From Gammaproteobacteria bacterium (GTDB taxonomy: Bacteria > Pseudomonadota > Gammaproteobacteria > UBA9214): a DNA stretch of 6,691 nt. Below the pieces are notes generated by a model. The model made no database searches. It was not told the DNA's origin and saw only the letters and a program-made list of their open reading frames with translations. The DNA is taken from the NCBI GenBank assembly GCA_003454335.1, contig DMKK01000231.1, forward strand, positions 316 through 7,006, written 5' to 3'. Positions within the stretch are counted from its first letter, which is position 1, and the number at the start of each line of letters is the position of its first letter. This document shows positions 1-5,590 of the stretch, piece after piece. The position numbers and the translations under genes are program-made.

Positions 1-1193
1 ATCTGGTTATTGATAATAATATGCACCGTGCCCTTGGTGGAGTAACCACGTGACTGGGACATATTGAAGGTTTCCATCACCACACCCTGTCCGGCGAAGG
101 CAGAATCGCCATGAATAACAACCGGCAGTATCTTGCTGCCATCCATGTCACCATAGCGTTGCTGGCGCGCACGCACCGACCCGTGGACAACCGGCGAGAC
201 AATTTCCAGGTGCGATGGATTAAAGGCCAGCGCCAGATGCACCAGACCACCGGGCGTCCTGATGTTCGATGAAAAACCCTGGTGATACTTCACATCACCG
301 GAAATATGCAAGTGGTCATGCACATCCTCGAATTCCGAAAACAGCTCCGAGGGCAATTTCCCCAGGATATTGACCAGCACATTCAACCGCCCCCGGTGTG
401 ACATGCCCATGACAACTTCCTTCACACCCTGCGCACCCGAGCATTCTATAAGTTCTCCCATCAGGGGAATAAGACTCTCGCCACCTTCCAGTGAGAAGCG
501 CTTCTGGCCAACGTATCTGGAATGCAGGTAACGCTCGATTCCCTCGGCCGCTGTCAGCCGCTCCAGTAACCAGCGCTGCTTTTCAGTTGTCAGGTGCGGA
601 TGTGACTGCACACTTTCGAGACGCTGCTGTATCCAGCGTTTTTCCTCTGTTGCAGAAATATGCATGTACTCCGCACCCACTGTTTCAGAGTAAGTGCGGT
701 TCAGTAAAAACAGGATTTCTTCCAGGGTGGCCTCATCCGGGCCTACCAGTGAACCGGTCTGGAATACTGTAGCGAAATCTGCTTCTGACAGCTCGTGGTA
801 ATTCAGGTCCATTTCGGGCGCCAGTTCCGGTTCGGTTCGGCGCAACGGATCGGTCCTGGCATATTGATGGCCACGAAAGCGGTAGGCATTGATTAACTGG
901 AGTACACGTACCTGCTTGCGTTCCTGCCCAAGGCGGGCACCCGTCAAGCGTGCAATGCGGTGACCACGCAAACGCCCGGTCAGCTGTGAAAATTCCCGGC
1001 GCAGCTCGGAATGCAGGATATCCCCGCTGTCCTGCCCGTTGACCTGCGGGAGGCCAGCAAAGTATTCACGCCATTTTTCAGGGAGGGAGTCAGGGTCACG
1101 CAACCAGGACTCGTACAGGGACTCAAGGTAAGCACCGCTGCCGCCATCCAGCAGCGAGGTTTGCTGCAGCATATTCATCCATTGCTTGCTCAT
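1..1193 (-). CDS. sucA: 2-oxoglutarate dehydrogenase E1 subunit (partial, N-terminal 397 codons)
   Basis: This is the thiamine-diphosphate-dependent E1 subunit of the 2-oxoglutarate dehydrogenase complex. It decarboxylates 2-oxoglutarate and passes the succinyl group to the lipoyl arm of E2 (SucB) in the cytosolic TCA cycle. The reading frame is open from ATG at 1193 to the left edge, about 40% of the usual ~930 residues. Seen in order: the N-terminal E2-binding-type segment (YLESLYESWLRDPDS, residues 22-36), RFSLEGGES (232-240), GMSHRGRLNVL (263-273, whose His266 matches the active-site His260 of E. coli), LAFNPSHLEIVSPVVHGSV (322-340), HGDSAFAGQG (361-370) and INNQ (394-397). The last two form the Mg/thiamine-diphosphate motif. 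CAGGAG at 1204-1209 lies 10 bases before the ATG and supports this start. Unlike the common sdhCDAB-sucAB order, the gene upstream is not sdhB but a divergent c-di-GMP gene, so sucA probably begins its own transcript. sucB is expected beyond the left edge. Confidence 0.97.
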   Translation of the reverse strand, partial: MSKQWMNMLQQTSLLDGGSGAYLESLYESWLRDPDSLPEKWREYFAGLPQVNGQDSGDILHSELRREFSQLTGRLRGHRIARLTGARLGQERKQVRVLQLINAYRFRGHQYARTDPLRRTEPELAPEMDLNYHELSEADFATVFQTGSLVGPDEATLEEILFLLNRTYSETVGAEYMHISATEEKRWIQQRLESVQSHPHLTTEKQRWLLERLTAAEGIERYLHSRYVGQKRFSLEGGESLIPLMGELIECSGAQGVKEVVMGMSHRGRLNVLVNILGKLPSELFSEFEDVHDHLHISGDVKYHQGFSSNIRTPGGLVHLALAFNPSHLEIVSPVVHGSVRARQQRYGDMDGSKILPVVIHGDSAFAGQGVVMETFNMSQSRGYSTKGTVHIIINNQ

Positions 1194-1251
1194 GACGCGT
1201 TGGCTCCTGCCTGGCGGACAATCATGCGTTCGATCCGGCTTCTGCTACAAA

Positions 1252-1280
1252 TAAATATATAAGGTCTATCGCTGACTCAA
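1252..1280 (-). promoter_or_regulatory. Possible sigma-70 promoter of sucA
   Basis: On the minus strand TTGAGT (1280-1275) is followed after 17 bases by TATTTA (1257-1252), within an AT-rich block. A better -10 match, TATATT (1259-1254), is also present but only 15 bases from the -35. Transcription would start roughly 50 bases before the sucA ATG. The assignment rests only on consensus resemblance and position. Confidence 0.35.
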
Positions 1281-1312
1281 TGCGTTTCTTTAGACCTGTC
1301 ATTTACACAGGT
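1262..1312. repeat. Overlapping inverted repeats at the sucA promoter
   Basis: AGGTCTA (1262-1268) and TAGACCT (1291-1297) are perfect 7-base inverted arms that flank the proposed sucA -35 box. The right arm overlaps a second perfect inverted repeat, ACCTGT (1294-1299) and ACAGGT (1307-1312), with a 7-base spacer and 19 bases in total. This spacing is typical of a dimeric repressor or activator site. The placement suggests an operator, but no named regulator consensus is recognised. Chance occurrence of arms this short cannot be excluded. Confidence 0.4.
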
Positions 1313-1329
1313 GTTGATTCCTCCGGGTT

Positions 1330-1339
1330 ACCTGCAGGT
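1330..1339. repeat. 10-bp perfect palindrome ACCTGCAGGT
   Basis: This is a perfect palindrome 18 bases from the ACCTGT/ACAGGT repeat, sharing its ACCTG/CAGGT half-site. The half-site appears again as ACAGGT at 1437-1442. It may be a further binding site of the same protein or simply coincidence. Confidence 0.3.
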
Positions 1340-1579
1340 CAGGCCCTGTCCGGCATCATAGGTAGCCCGCGTCGTGATGTAAACCGCAGTCCGCATATCT
1401 CGGCCCTCGATGCGCCATACGGCCTGGCGCCACTGCACAGGTAACTGGAGAGGCTGCATTATTTAGCCACCATGCCGATAGCATTAACTGTCGTCAAAGC
1501 CCGCAACGGCAGGCGCATCAATTGCCGGTGCATACTCATGCATGAAGTTGATTTAAAGAAAATACAAGGAGTTGTACTA

Positions 1580-1636
1580 TTGAACCCGGTTAGCACTGCC
1601 CACATCTCAATCCCGGTCAAGGGCAGTCAACGATGA
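1580..1636 (+). CDS. Possible 18-codon leader peptide upstream of the c-di-GMP gene
   Basis: A TTG codon at 1580 follows a near-ideal Shine-Dalgarno sequence, AAGGAG (1566-1571), with 8 bases between them. The frame reads MNPVSTAHISIPVKGSQR and stops at TGA 1634-1636. That stop overlaps the ATG (1633-1635) of the large downstream gene in an ATGA arrangement typical of translational coupling. The ORF is too short for a homology argument. TTG is a weak start, and the strong Shine-Dalgarno could be fortuitous. A ribosome translating it would run straight through the hairpin at 1595-1627 that covers the downstream ribosome site. If real, its job is more likely regulatory than to make a functional peptide. 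Confidence 0.35.
   Translation: MNPVSTAHISIPVKGSQR
1595..1627 (+). promoter_or_regulatory. Hairpin covering the ribosome binding site of the c-di-GMP gene
   Basis: ACTGCCC (1595-1601) is exactly complementary to GGGCAGT (1621-1627), with a 19-base loop. The stem can be prolonged with GTT (1589-1591) pairing AAC (1629-1631) across a small asymmetric bulge. The right arm includes the GGG of AAGGG (1619-1623), the Shine-Dalgarno of the gene starting at 1633 (9-base spacing). Folding would reduce initiation at that gene. The complementarity is direct observation; the regulatory effect is inference. Confidence 0.45.
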
Positions 1637-4260
1637 TTAAACTGCCACTTTCACTGCGTCTGACGACGGGATTTGTGGTCATGATGATCAGCATCCTGCT
1701 GCTGTGTGAATCACTCAACTACCATTTCGAATATCTGGCTGTTGTCATTACTGCCATCGCAGTGCTGGGCGCTGCCATTTCACTGTTGATCATTTCACGA
1801 AGCCATGATCGTATCGATCTTTCCACAATGGCACCGCTATTGCTCGAATCAACCCTGGATGCACTGACAGAAGGTGTTGTCCTGCTGGATAACCGGGAAC
1901 GCATCATCATCGTCAATGCCACCTTTGCTGAAATCATTGGTACCACGTCGGCTGCTCTGAAAAATATTTCCATCTCAAAATTTGGCTGGAAATTCACAAA
2001 CAACTATGAAAACGAAATGCCATGGACAGTTGCAATTCGTGATGGCAGCAGGCAGACGGACAAACAGATGTGCATGTCAGGGCATGCCGACACGCAGAAA
2101 ATATTTGTTGTAGACAGCGTACCGGTGAGGGATTCCAGCGGAAAAAACAGTGGCGTCATGATCACCTTTGATGACGTTACCCGACAGGAAGAAAAGAACG
2201 ACAAGCTGGAGAGCATGCTCGGCATGCTGAAGAAATCCCGTGATGAAGTCAGGCGACAGAACGAAGTATTGCAGGAGCTGGCAACCCGTGACTCGCTGAC
2301 CAACTGCCTTAACCGCCGTTCCTTCTTTGAAAAATACAACACTGTATTCCGGGCTGCGCAACGTGACGATCACAATGTGACCTGCATCATGACAGATATT
2401 GACCTGTTCAAGTCAATCAACGACCGCCATGGCCATGCCATTGGCGACGAGGTCATCAAGCAAGTCGCCGACACACTGAGCCGGTCACTGCGTTCAACAG
2501 ACAGTGTATGCCGTTACGGTGGAGAAGAATTCTGCGTCATTCTCCCGGGCATGGATCTTTCACAGGCAGAGATCATGGCGGAACGTGCCCGCCAAAACAT
2601 CGCGCGGCTCGATATTATCGACGAGTCTGACAACACGCCCGTGTCTATTACATCCAGTTTTGGTATTTCCTCCAATGAACATCAACCGGCAAGCCTGTCC
2701 GAGCTGATTGACCGTGCAGACAAGGCCCTTTACCAGTCCAAGCATACCGGTCGCAACTGCGTCACCCTCTGGAACAGGCAGGAAAACGATTCACCCCCGG
2801 ATACAGACAACAAGACACCGCTACCCGGCACTGACTCCCGGGACAATACAGCTGCAGTTGACAACGCGGCTGGCCCTGAGGTGGCATCTGGTTGCGATAC
2901 CCTGACCGGGCTGCCTAACCGGCATGAATTCCATAACAGCGTTGCCAGTGCGGTGCAGTCATGCCGCGCCACCGGGCAACACGCATCCATCATGATGCTC
3001 GATCTCGACATGTTCAAACGTATCAACAGTACCCACGGTTACGCTGTCGGCGACAAACTGCTCAGGGTTGTCAGCGGCAGACTCACCGAGGTTCTGCGCA
3101 ATACGGATACAGTTGCACGCCTGACAGATACCAGTGGCACGACTTCTATCTATCGCCTCGGCGGAGACGAATTCGGCATCCTGCTCACCGGGCTCGACTG
3201 CACCGAGTTCACCGGACAAATAGTCAACCGCGTAATTGAATCAGTAACCAGGCAGATTGATATACAGGGCAACGAGTTTCATCTTTCGTGCAGTGTTGGC
3301 GTCAGCCTGTTCCCCGACCATGGTGCGAGCGCCGAGGCACTCGTGAAAAATGCCAGTACCGCGCTGTACTACGCAAAACTCCAGGGACACAATATCTCCC
3401 GGTTCTATGATGAAGACCTGAACAGGGAATCGCTAAAGAGCCTGAAACTCGAGAACGACCTGCGACATGTTATCGAGAGAAATGAGCTGGAACTGTACTA
3501 TCAGCCCAAGGTAGATATCGCCACCGGCAAGGTAAGCTCGGTGGAAGCACTGGTGCGCTGGCACCACCCGGAACTGGGTATGATCCCGCCCGGCGAGTTT
3601 ATACCCGTCGCTGAAGAGACCGGCCTGATAACCACAATAGGAGACTGGGTGCTGGAGTCTGCCTGCCAGCAGTTAAGGCGCTGGCAGGATGCCGGCTACA
3701 GGGATATTTCTGTAGCGGTTAACCTGTCTGCCGTACAATTCAGTCAGCAGGACCTGCTCAAACGAATTCTTACCACCCTGAATAAAACCGGCGTCTGTCC
3801 CGGCCAGCTGGAACTCGAGATTACTGAAAGCACAATCATGCAGCATCTCGATGCAGCCGCAAAGACCATGCGTGCATTACACTGTTCCGGCATGCAGATC
3901 TCCATTGACGATTTTGGAACCGGTTACTCCTCGCTGAATCATTTGAAACGTTTCCCGATTAACACCGTCAAGATTGACCGTTCCTTTATTCGTGACATCA
4001 CCACTGATTCCGACGATGCGGCTATCGTCAGTGCAATTATTTCAATGGCCCACAGCATGGATCTCAAGGTGATTGCTGAAGGAGTTGAAACGGCTGAACA
4101 ACTCAATGTCCTGCAAGACCTGCATTGCAATGAAATTCAGGGCTTCCTGTTCAGTCCACCGGTGGCAACTGATGAGGCAACGGCATTGTTTGACGAGGAT
4201 ATGGAATCCCGATTGCAGCCTGTCGCGTCATGGCAAGCGCCTCCGGTTAATACTGATTGA
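1633..4260 (+). CDS. Membrane PAS-GGDEF-GGDEF-EAL cyclic-di-GMP enzyme
   Basis: This is an 875-residue protein predicted to make and/or break cyclic di-GMP at the inner membrane. Two hydrophobic segments (about 10-28 and 34-54) are joined by a very short loop, so there is no periplasmic sensor domain. A PAS-like domain (about 68-185, with LTEGVVLLDNRERIIIVNATF) and a signalling helix (about 183-218) follow. GGDEF-1 (about 217-380) has DIDLFKSINDRHGHAIGD and GGEEF at 296-300. Its inhibitory I-site RSTD (287-290) is exactly five residues earlier. An acidic, Pro/Thr-rich linker (381-418) leads to GGDEF-2 (about 419-591) with GGDEF at 510-514. The EAL domain (about 605-855) keeps EAL 638-640, N697, E729, D759-D760, K780, E816 and Q836, spaced as in characterised phosphodiesterases. 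ATG at 1633 is the only in-frame start after the stop at 1591, and AAGGG (1619-1623) precedes it. Both activities look possible from sequence; which one dominates in vivo is unknown. Confidence 0.95.
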   Translation: MIKLPLSLRLTTGFVVMMISILLLCESLNYHFEYLAVVITAIAVLGAAISLLIISRSHDRIDLSTMAPLLLESTLDALTEGVVLLDNRERIIIVNATFAEIIGTTSAALKNISISKFGWKFTNNYENEMPWTVAIRDGSRQTDKQMCMSGHADTQKIFVVDSVPVRDSSGKNSGVMITFDDVTRQEEKNDKLESMLGMLKKSRDEVRRQNEVLQELATRDSLTNCLNRRSFFEKYNTVFRAAQRDDHNVTCIMTDIDLFKSINDRHGHAIGDEVIKQVADTLSRSLRSTDSVCRYGGEEFCVILPGMDLSQAEIMAERARQNIARLDIIDESDNTPVSITSSFGISSNEHQPASLSELIDRADKALYQSKHTGRNCVTLWNRQENDSPPDTDNKTPLPGTDSRDNTAAVDNAAGPEVASGCDTLTGLPNRHEFHNSVASAVQSCRATGQHASIMMLDLDMFKRINSTHGYAVGDKLLRVVSGRLTEVLRNTDTVARLTDTSGTTSIYRLGGDEFGILLTGLDCTEFTGQIVNRVIESVTRQIDIQGNEFHLSCSVGVSLFPDHGASAEALVKNASTALYYAKLQGHNISRFYDEDLNRESLKSLKLENDLRHVIERNELELYYQPKVDIATGKVSSVEALVRWHHPELGMIPPGEFIPVAEETGLITTIGDWVLESACQQLRRWQDAGYRDISVAVNLSAVQFSQQDLLKRILTTLNKTGVCPGQLELEITESTIMQHLDAAAKTMRALHCSGMQISIDDFGTGYSSLNHLKRFPINTVKIDRSFIRDITTDSDDAAIVSAIISMAHSMDLKVIAEGVETAEQLNVLQDLHCNEIQGFLFSPPVATDEATALFDEDMESRLQPVASWQAPPVNTD

Positions 4261-4347
4261 ACGCTCGCCAGTATCTGTAAAGATATGCTGACGTCTGCGC
4301 ATCGCTCCCGGCAATATGCAGGAATTCCGAAGCGATCATCCATATGC

Positions 4348-4376
4348 AAAAAGGGCTGCACGAGCAGCCCTTTTTT
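4348..4376. terminator. Bidirectional rho-independent terminator
   Basis: GGGCTGC (4353-4359), loop ACGA (4360-4363) and GCAGCCC (4364-4370) form a perfect stem. Five A residues lie before it and six T residues after it. The A/T flanks extend the stem and give a U-tract on both strands. It lies 88 bases after the stop of the c-di-GMP gene and 19 bases beyond the stop of the convergent cytochrome gene, so it can end both transcripts. Confidence 0.93.
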
Positions 4377-4394
4377 GATCCGGAATAGTCTTCC

Positions 4395-4901
4395 CTACTG
4401 GCTGTTGTCGACCAAGTACTCAATAGCCCCCAGCAATTCTGCATCCGAACAGGTCATGCAAAGCCCCTTGGGAGGCATGGCCTTCAGACCATTGGTTGCA
4501 TTGGCAATCAGGCTATCCATGCCCGCCGCAATGCGTGGTGCCCAGGCCGCAGCATCACCCAGTTTTGGTGCGCCCGCAGCGCCCGTACCATGACAGGCCA
4601 GGCAAGTACTGTTGTAAATTTCTTCACCGGATTTCGGGCCAGCAGCGGCCGTCGCTGCAGTATCGGCGCCAGATTCAGGTGCAGCTTCAGATGCTGGAGC
4701 GGGAGCAGCTTCAGGCTCTGACTCACCGGCGATATAGACTTCACCAACCGGCTTGATATTTTCTACCACAATCTCCTCTGGTTTATAGTCAGTAACGTCA
4801 CTGGTCAAATTAGTGGCAATAATGACCAGAAAGATCGCAAATATGGCCAATCCGCCCATGATTATAAAAAACGTGGTAAAAAATTCTTTATCCTGACTCA
4901 C
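4395..4901 (-). CDS. Membrane-anchored cytochrome c5-family protein
   Basis: This 168-residue protein is a probable periplasmic electron carrier tethered to the inner membrane. An uncleaved-looking hydrophobic anchor (about 9-29) is followed by a spacer (31-60) and an Ala/Pro/Glu-rich flexible linker (61-90). A single class I cytochrome c domain (91-168) follows. Heme attachment is CLACH (C100, C103, axial H104), and the probable second axial ligand is M142 in AMPPKG. C148 and C151 in GLCMTCSDAEL match the disulfide pair characteristic of cytochrome c5. The start is GTG at 4901, with CAGGAG (4908-4913) six bases upstream. The gene stands alone between a promoter and a shared terminator, so it is likely monocistronic. 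Redox partners cannot be read from the context; a terminal oxidase or another periplasmic electron donor/acceptor is plausible. The family call is firm; the physiological role is not. Confidence 0.93.
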   Translation of the reverse strand: MSQDKEFFTTFFIIMGGLAIFAIFLVIIATNLTSDVTDYKPEEIVVENIKPVGEVYIAGESEPEAAPAPASEAAPESGADTAATAAAGPKSGEEIYNSTCLACHGTGAAGAPKLGDAAAWAPRIAAGMDSLIANATNGLKAMPPKGLCMTCSDAELLGAIEYLVDNSQ

Positions 4902-4926
4902 TGTAATCTCCTGATTTACTTGGGAA

Positions 4927-4954
4927 GCACCTGATCTTCTGACAAGGCACCTGA
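4927..4954 (-). repeat. Direct repeat TCAGGTGC in the cytochrome gene leader
   Basis: TCAGGTGC occurs twice on the minus strand (4954-4947 and 4934-4927), starting exactly 20 bases apart, about two helical turns. Both copies lie in the untranslated leader between the proposed promoter and the ribosome binding site. A same-face protein-binding site is possible. Two copies of an 8-mer are not enough to be sure. Confidence 0.35.
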
Positions 4955-4969
4955 AACGAATGCCGCCGA

Positions 4970-4998
4970 ATTATACTGGAAACGCACAACACAGGAAA
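4970..4998 (-). promoter_or_regulatory. Sigma-70 promoter of the cytochrome c5-type gene
   Basis: On the minus strand there is a perfect TATAAT (4975-4970). A weak -35, TTTCCT (4998-4993), lies 17 bases upstream. The predicted start near 4963 would leave an untranslated leader of about 60 bases. The weak -35 beside a perfect -10 hints that an activator may assist, but no activator site is identified. Confidence 0.6.
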
Positions 4999-5036
4999 AC
5001 TCGTGTAACAGACGTAAAATCAGTGACCTTCGACCA

Positions 5037-5065
5037 TAGACCCGCCGATCAGATAGCGTTATCCT
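5037..5065 (+). promoter_or_regulatory. Possible promoter of the tRNA-Arg gene
   Basis: TAGACC (5037-5042) and TATCCT (5060-5065) are separated by 17 bases, and each matches four of six consensus positions. The sequence just downstream is C-rich, as in discriminators of stringently controlled stable-RNA promoters. Transcription would begin about 20 bases before the mature tRNA. Confidence 0.45.
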
Positions 5066-5073
5066 CCCTGTCC

Positions 5074-5088
5074 GCCCTGCGACAGGGC
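5074..5088 (+). repeat. GC-rich hairpin just before the tRNA
   Basis: GCCCTG (5074-5079) and CAGGGC (5083-5088) form a perfect 6-bp stem with a CGA loop, ending five bases before the mature tRNA 5' end. It would lie in the 5' leader of the precursor and may influence RNase P processing. There is no T-tract, so it is not a terminator. Confidence 0.5.
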
Positions 5089-5093
5089 AGTCA

Positions 5094-5170
5094 GCGCCCG
5101 TAGCTCAGCTGGATAGAGTACCGGCTTCCGAAGCCGGGTGTCAGAGGTTCGAATCCTCTCGGGCGCGCCA
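5094..5170 (+). tRNA. tRNA-Arg (anticodon CCG)
   Basis: This 77-base gene folds as a complete cloverleaf. The acceptor stem is GCGCCCG (5094-5100) with CGGGCGC (5160-5166). The D arm is GCTC/GAGT. The anticodon stem is CCGGC (5121-5125) with GCCGG (5133-5137), around a TTCCGAA loop with anticodon CCG at 5128-5130. The T arm is AGAGG/CCTCT around TTCGAAT. Discriminator G5167 and an encoded CCA (5168-5170) complete it. The anticodon reads the arginine codon CGG. No neighbouring tRNA is visible, so it appears to be a single-gene unit. No clear terminator follows directly; the hairpins from 5229 onward may serve. Confidence 0.97.
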
Positions 5171-5228
5171 ACTAAAACAACAGCTTAGCTACCTTCCTTG
5201 GTCTCAGAAATTCTCATTGGCACACTCA

Positions 5229-5266
5229 GGGCACAGTGAGCAGTCAAAAACTGTTCGCTTGTGCCT
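5229..5266 (+). repeat. Long imperfect inverted repeat / hairpin downstream of the tRNA
   Basis: Positions 5229-5244 can pair with 5250-5266 around a CAAAA loop (5245-5249), giving about 16 base pairs. A few are G-T pairs and T5259 is bulged. The core arms are GTGAGCAGT (5236-5244) and ACTGTTCGC (5250-5258). There is no T-tract after it. It lies about 60 bases past the tRNA end and could stabilise or end the precursor transcript, or be a relic of a mobile element. Confidence 0.5.
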
Positions 5267-5278
5267 CTCAATGAGGCA
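5262..5278 (+). repeat. Hairpin overlapping the preceding one
   Basis: TGCCTC (5262-5267) pairs with GAGGCA (5273-5278) around a TCAAT loop. It shares bases 5262-5266 with the larger hairpin at 5229-5266, so the two cannot form fully at the same time. Only a short T run follows, making it a poor terminator at best. Confidence 0.4.
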
Positions 5279-5290
5279 TTTCCAATGGCT

Positions 5291-5315
5291 AGGTGCCTGT
5301 CGGACTTAGGCACCT
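5291..5315. repeat. 8-bp inverted repeat AGGTGCCT / AGGCACCT
   Basis: These are perfect arms at 5291-5298 and 5308-5315 with a 9-base spacer. They share the GTGCCT and AGGCA cores with the hairpin at 5262-5278. The right arm overlaps the start of the recognisable transposase remnant. Confidence 0.5.
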
Positions 5316-5477
5316 CAAAGAATGCGATTATGACCCAGCTATGGATAGCAATGTGCACTTATTTGCTGTTGGCGTATGCCGAAGTTCGCATCAAAAACAG
5401 CATGGTCCATACAGCGCGTTATGAGAGTCTTGCAGCGCAGTTTATTTGAGCGTAGAAACCTTTTTGAAATACTGGCC
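5306..5477 (+). pseudogene. C-terminal remnant of an IS4-type transposase, frameshifted
   Basis: One frame from 5306 reads LGTSKNAIMTQLWIAMC followed by TYLLLAYAEVRIKNSM. This resembles the conserved C-terminal segment of IS4-family DDE transposases as I know it (F-L-G-T-S-x-N-A-V-x-T-Q-x-W-I-A, then Y-L-L-L). The similarity then continues one frame over, from about 5418, as RVMRVLQRSLFERRNLFEIL, the usual end of these proteins. The frame switch falls between about 5405 and 5420. The first frame runs on without sense to TGA at 5447-5449; the second stays open to 5529-5531. Everything upstream of 5306, including the catalytic residues, is missing, and no terminal inverted repeats were identified. 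It is dead DNA left by an old insertion. The family assignment is by recognition, not by a search. Confidence 0.75.
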
Positions 5478-5495
5478 CCATCGCTACCACCAGAC

Positions 5496-5527
5496 AAAAA
5501 AGGCGAACCTCAATTGAGGTTCGCCTT
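5496..5527 (-). terminator. Rho-independent terminator of the TPR-like gene
   Basis: Positions 5500-5527 are a perfect 28-base palindrome with left arm AAGGCGAACCTCAA. On the minus strand the stem (10 bp with a TCAATTGA loop, or longer as DNA) is followed directly by six T residues. It lies about 70 bases past the stop of the leftward gene. The plus strand lacks a T-tract, so it acts leftward only. Confidence 0.88.
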
Positions 5528-5570
5528 ATGAATTACAACTGTGGGACAGTAGTGGGCTGGATTCAGTTGC

Positions 5571-5590
5571 TGGTCGAATGAATTCGGCCA
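5571..5590. repeat. Short inverted repeat beyond the stop of the TPR-like gene
   Basis: TGGTCGAAT (5571-5579) and ATTCGGCCA (5582-5590) are 9-base arms with one G-T pair, separated by only two bases. As RNA the closing pairs would open to a 4-base or larger loop. It sits between the stop codon and the terminator and may protect the 3' end of the message. No T-tract follows it. Confidence 0.4.

Larger units (their letters stand above)
1194..1632. other. Divergent intergenic region between sucA and the c-di-GMP gene
   Basis: These 439 bases contain no convincing full gene on either strand. They should hold promoters for both neighbours. I see a plausible sucA promoter and a group of inverted repeats at 1262-1339. 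There is also a 6-bp GC-rich hairpin, GCGCCA at 1412-1417 with TGGCGC at 1425-1430. A possible leader ORF and a ribosome-site hairpin occupy the last ~70 bases. For the rightward gene I could not pick a sigma-70 promoter with any confidence. CATTAT at 1457-1462 with TGCACA at 1434-1439 is the best of several weak candidates. Confidence 0.8.

Noticed and set aside
491..1262. Two plus-strand open frames (491-772 and 1011-1262).
   Set aside because: Both lie opposite sucA, whose minus-strand frame is open and strongly conserved in motif content across the same bases. They have no recognisable motifs.
1412..1430. GC-rich hairpin GCGCCA/TGGCGC considered as a terminator.
   Set aside because: There is no T-tract on either strand and no gene ends nearby.
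1470..1543. Possible tiny minus-strand ORFs (19-26 codons) in the sucA/c-di-GMP intergenic region.
   Set aside because: ATG codons exist near 1536-1543, but none has a Shine-Dalgarno sequence and nothing else supports translation.
5261..5449. GTG-started 62-codon plus-strand frame considered as a small gene.
   Set aside because: Its middle is a transposase C-terminal fragment whose continuation is in another frame, and its first 15 codons and last ~12 codons are unrelated. No Shine-Dalgarno is apparent.
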